The position numbers and the translations under genes were made by a program. The notes under the pieces are model-generated. The model saw only the letters and a list, made by a program, of their open reading frames with translations. It was not told the origin of the DNA and did not search any database. Positions 5,366 through 6,878 of a DNA stretch of 6,878 bases are shown one piece after another; the stretch's first letter is position 1; every line of letters begins with the position of its first letter. The DNA comes from Candidatus Mesolinea sp. (lineage in GTDB: Bacteria > Chloroflexota > Anaerolineae > Anaerolineales > Anaerolineaceae). The DNA lies in NCBI GenBank assembly GCA_003445715.1, contig DMCS01000009.1, forward strand, positions 1 through 6,878. The letters are read 5' to 3'.

Positions 5366-6658
5366 TTAATGCGCAGCCAGAGCAGACCAACCGGCATATT
5401 CAGCCGTATCATCCAGCTCGGCTTCGATGCGCAACAGCTGATTATATTTTGCCACGCGGTCAGAGCGCGCTAGCGCTCCGGTTTTAATCTGGCCCATATT
5501 CATTGCCACAGCCAAGTCGGCAATTGTGGTGTCTTCGGTCTCGCCAGAGCGGTGTGAGCAAACTGCCCGCCAGCCATGGGTTTGCACCATCGTTACTGCC
5601 TGCATGGTCTCAGTGAGCGTGCCAATCTGGTTAAGCTTGACCAGCAGGGCATTGCAAGCCTTTTCTTCGATGGCACGTGCCACACGCTCTGGGTTGGTCA
5701 CGAGCAAGTCATCGCCCACAATCTGGAGACGATTCCCCACCTTCGCTGTGAAGTTCTTCCAACCATCCCAATCATCCTGAGCAAAGCCATCTTCGAGCGA
5801 GACAATCGGGTACTTGTTTACCCAATCCAACCAGAAGTCAACCATTTGGTCACTGGTAAGCATCTTGCCTTCCTTGCGCAGGTTATAGAGCCGAGTTTCT
5901 TCATCGAATAGCTCTGAGGCTGCAGGGTCCAACGCAATGCAAACATCTTCGCCGGGTTTCAAACCAGCTTTGGCGATGGCTTCAAGGATCAACTCTATCG
6001 CTTCCTCATTTGCCTTGAGTGCTGGCGCAAAACCGCCCTCATCTCCGACCAGCGTGGTATAGCCCTTGGATTTGAGCACAGTTTTGAGGGCTTGATAAAT
6101 TTCGGAGCCCCAGCGTAAGGCCTCGGCGAAGGTGGGTGCACCCAGCGGCATAGCCATAAACTCCTGAAAGTCAGTTGATTGCCAATTCGTATGTGCACCG
6201 CCATTGAGAATGTTCATCATTGGGACAGGTAAAACATGCGCGTATACCCCGCCCAAATAACGGTAAAGCGGCAGGTCAAGCGAGGCAGCTGCCGCCTTGG
6301 CGACTGCCAAGCTTGTGCCTAAGATGGCGTTAGCCCCAAGTGCAGATTTATTGGGGGTACCATCAAGATCAAGCAGCAACATATCGATAGCTTTCTGCTC
6401 CGTGGCATCCCACCCGATGAGTTCATCAGCAATCTCATCGTTGACATGCTCGACCGCATCCAGCACGCCTTTGCCGCCATAGCGCTTCTTGTCGCCATCG
6501 CGCAGTTCCAAAGCTTCATGCACGCCGGTCGAAGCCCCAGAGGGCACAATCGCGCGGCCATGGCTGCCATCAGCTAAAACGACATCCACTTCAACGGTGG
6601 GGTTGCCACGTGAATCCAATACTTCCATGGCATTGATAAATTCAATCGTCGAAAACAT
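5366..6658 (-). CDS. eno: Enolase (phosphopyruvate hydratase)
   Basis: This is a complete 430-residue cytoplasmic enolase that interconverts 2-phosphoglycerate and phosphoenolpyruvate in glycolysis and gluconeogenesis. Conserved elements are the mobile loop SGAST (40-44), LNGGAH (151-156), QEFM with Glu166, GDEGG with Glu207, and the magnesium ligands Asp244 (ALDPAASE), Glu289 (SLEDG) and Asp316 (GDDLL). Also present are the catalytic Lys341 (VKLNQIGT), HRSGETED (369-376) and Lys392 (IKTGALARSDR). The length is normal for bacteria. The segment TNWQSTDF between GGAH and QEFM is one residue longer than the ADNNVDI of the E. coli enzyme. The ATG has AAAGGA (6672-6667) 8 bases upstream. A strong terminator follows, so the gene is probably monocistronic. 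Confidence 0.98.
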   Translation of the reverse strand: MFSTIEFINAMEVLDSRGNPTVEVDVVLADGSHGRAIVPSGASTGVHEALELRDGDKKRYGGKGVLDAVEHVNDEIADELIGWDATEQKAIDMLLLDLDGTPNKSALGANAILGTSLAVAKAAAASLDLPLYRYLGGVYAHVLPVPMMNILNGGAHTNWQSTDFQEFMAMPLGAPTFAEALRWGSEIYQALKTVLKSKGYTTLVGDEGGFAPALKANEEAIELILEAIAKAGLKPGEDVCIALDPAASELFDEETRLYNLRKEGKMLTSDQMVDFWLDWVNKYPIVSLEDGFAQDDWDGWKNFTAKVGNRLQIVGDDLLVTNPERVARAIEEKACNALLVKLNQIGTLTETMQAVTMVQTHGWRAVCSHRSGETEDTTIADLAVAMNMGQIKTGALARSDRVAKYNQLLRIEAELDDTAEYAGWSALAAH

Positions 6659-6697
6659 GGTTTATATCCTTTCTTTCCTTTTGATAAAATCACGTTA

Positions 6698-6703
6698 ATT
6701 ATA
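6698..6703 (-). promoter_or_regulatory. Candidate -10 box for enolase
   Basis: TATAAT on the minus strand lies 39 bases upstream of the enolase ATG and would give a leader of about 32 bases containing the AAAGGA site. No recognisable -35 hexamer lies at 16-18 bases. An alternative pair is TTGAAT with TATCAA, which is weaker. The promoter is therefore tentative. Confidence 0.4.
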
Positions 6704-6724
6704 ATTCAAAAGTGGGCATTTCCC

Positions 6725-6738
6725 CGCAGCTTGCTGCG
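6725..6738. repeat. Short GC-rich inverted repeat upstream of enolase
   Basis: CGCAGC and GCTGCG are perfect 6-base arms separated by TT. The repeat sits where the -35 region of the candidate enolase promoter would be, and is flanked by AAAAA on its right. It may be an operator, or the remnant of a small hairpin. The spacing is too tight for a typical terminator, and no function can be assigned. Confidence 0.4.
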
Positions 6739-6799
6739 AAAAACAGAGTAAGATAGGTAAATGAGCGAGACCCCGAGGAAGAGCCACAATGTATCGATT

Positions 6800-6828
6800 T
6801 TGATGAATCATGACGAACAACTTAAGTT
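6800..6828 (+). promoter_or_regulatory. Possible promoter for the gene starting at 6856
   Basis: TTGATG (6800-6805) and TAAGTT (6823-6828) are separated by 17 bases. Matches to consensus are four and three of six, with the key TA and final T kept. The predicted start near 6835 would give a leader of about 20 bases holding an AAAAAGGA ribosome binding site. The rest of 6739-6799 shows no convincing feature. Confidence 0.28.
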
Positions 6829-6855
6829 TTAGTGAGAAAAAGGATAAACCAGATA

Positions 6856-6878
6856 GTGGCTGTCCCAAAAGAACGAAA
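6856..6878 (+). CDS. rpmF: Probable start of ribosomal protein bL32 (partial)
   Basis: GTG at 6856 opens a frame that reads (M)AVPKER up to the window edge. MAVPK is the near-invariant start of bacterial large-subunit protein bL32, a small basic zinc-ribbon or zinc-free ribosomal protein. A purine-rich AAAAAGGA lies upstream, ending at 6844, 11 bases before the GTG; this is a little long but workable. Only seven full codons are visible, so the call rests on the N-terminal signature and position. The same frame is open from a GTG at 6832, but that would add eight residues not seen in bL32. The main alternative is non-coding DNA or an IS end resembling GGCTGTCCCAAAA. Confidence 0.45.

Noticed and set aside
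5274..5390. N-terminal extension of the uracil-DNA glycosylase to an ATG at 5390.
   Set aside because: It would overlap the end of enolase, read through the enolase terminator and add 39 residues unlike the family. A promoter -10 box lies inside it.
6761..6832. Small 23-codon frame starting ATG AGC GAG, with a weak upstream TAGG.
   Set aside because: It has no recognisable family, the ribosome site is poor, and the candidate bL32 promoter lies within it.
6856..6870. GTGGCTGTCCCAAAA as the terminal inverted repeat of an insertion sequence.
   Set aside because: Similar ends occur in some IS families, but no partner repeat, target duplication or transposase is visible, and the reading (M)AVPK with an upstream purine-rich site fits bL32 better. 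The next bases would decide.

Overview
The window looks like ordinary chromosomal DNA from a free-living bacterium. A member of the Chloroflexota, class Anaerolineae, is my best guess. The reasons are a DUF3048 lipoprotein with a long Thr/Pro linker, a family 5 uracil-DNA glycosylase, a one-residue-longer active-site loop in the enolase, moderate GC content, and a mix of Shine-Dalgarno-led and apparently leaderless genes. This assignment is inference from family resemblance, not from a marker-gene comparison. Six complete genes and one probable gene start fill the window. I see no insertion sequence, CRISPR array, tRNA or rRNA, and no gene-free stretch longer than about 200 bases.

Layout. A DUF3048 lipoprotein gene (65-1294, +) converges, with a 6-base gap, on a zinc-resistance operon transcribed leftward from a promoter near 3858-3885. 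That operon has an ArsR/SmtB-type repressor (3484-3819, -) followed by a P1B-2 metal-efflux ATPase (1301-3484, -), joined by a TAATG stop/start overlap. The operon promoter has two perfect sigma-70 hexamers, and a perfect 20-bp palindromic operator overlaps the -10 box and start point. To the right, still on the minus strand, is a DNA-maintenance pair: a type 5 uracil-DNA glycosylase (4560-5273) followed by a DEDDh 3'-5' exonuclease (3927-4496). The glycosylase seems to have its own promoter and a leaderless start. Next is enolase (5366-6658, -), with a clear rho-independent terminator at 5311-5344. Beyond enolase, a roughly 200-base divergent intergenic region leads to what looks like the first codons of ribosomal protein bL32 on the plus strand, cut off by the window end.

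How the parts work together. The repressor carries the complete alpha-5 Asp-x-His-x10-His-x2-His set of CzrA/SmtB zinc sensors. It is predicted to block its own promoter until zinc (or cobalt) rises, which then switches on the efflux pump. The glycosylase would remove uracil and related damaged bases. The exonuclease could act in repair or proofreading, but no specific pathway is shown by the sequence. Enolase is core glycolysis. I did not find a previously undescribed multi-gene system. The points most worth a second look are the near-textbook metal-responsive promoter, the two apparent leaderless starts, a cysteine cluster in the ATPase, and an alternating ACCAT/ATGGT array between the two repair genes.
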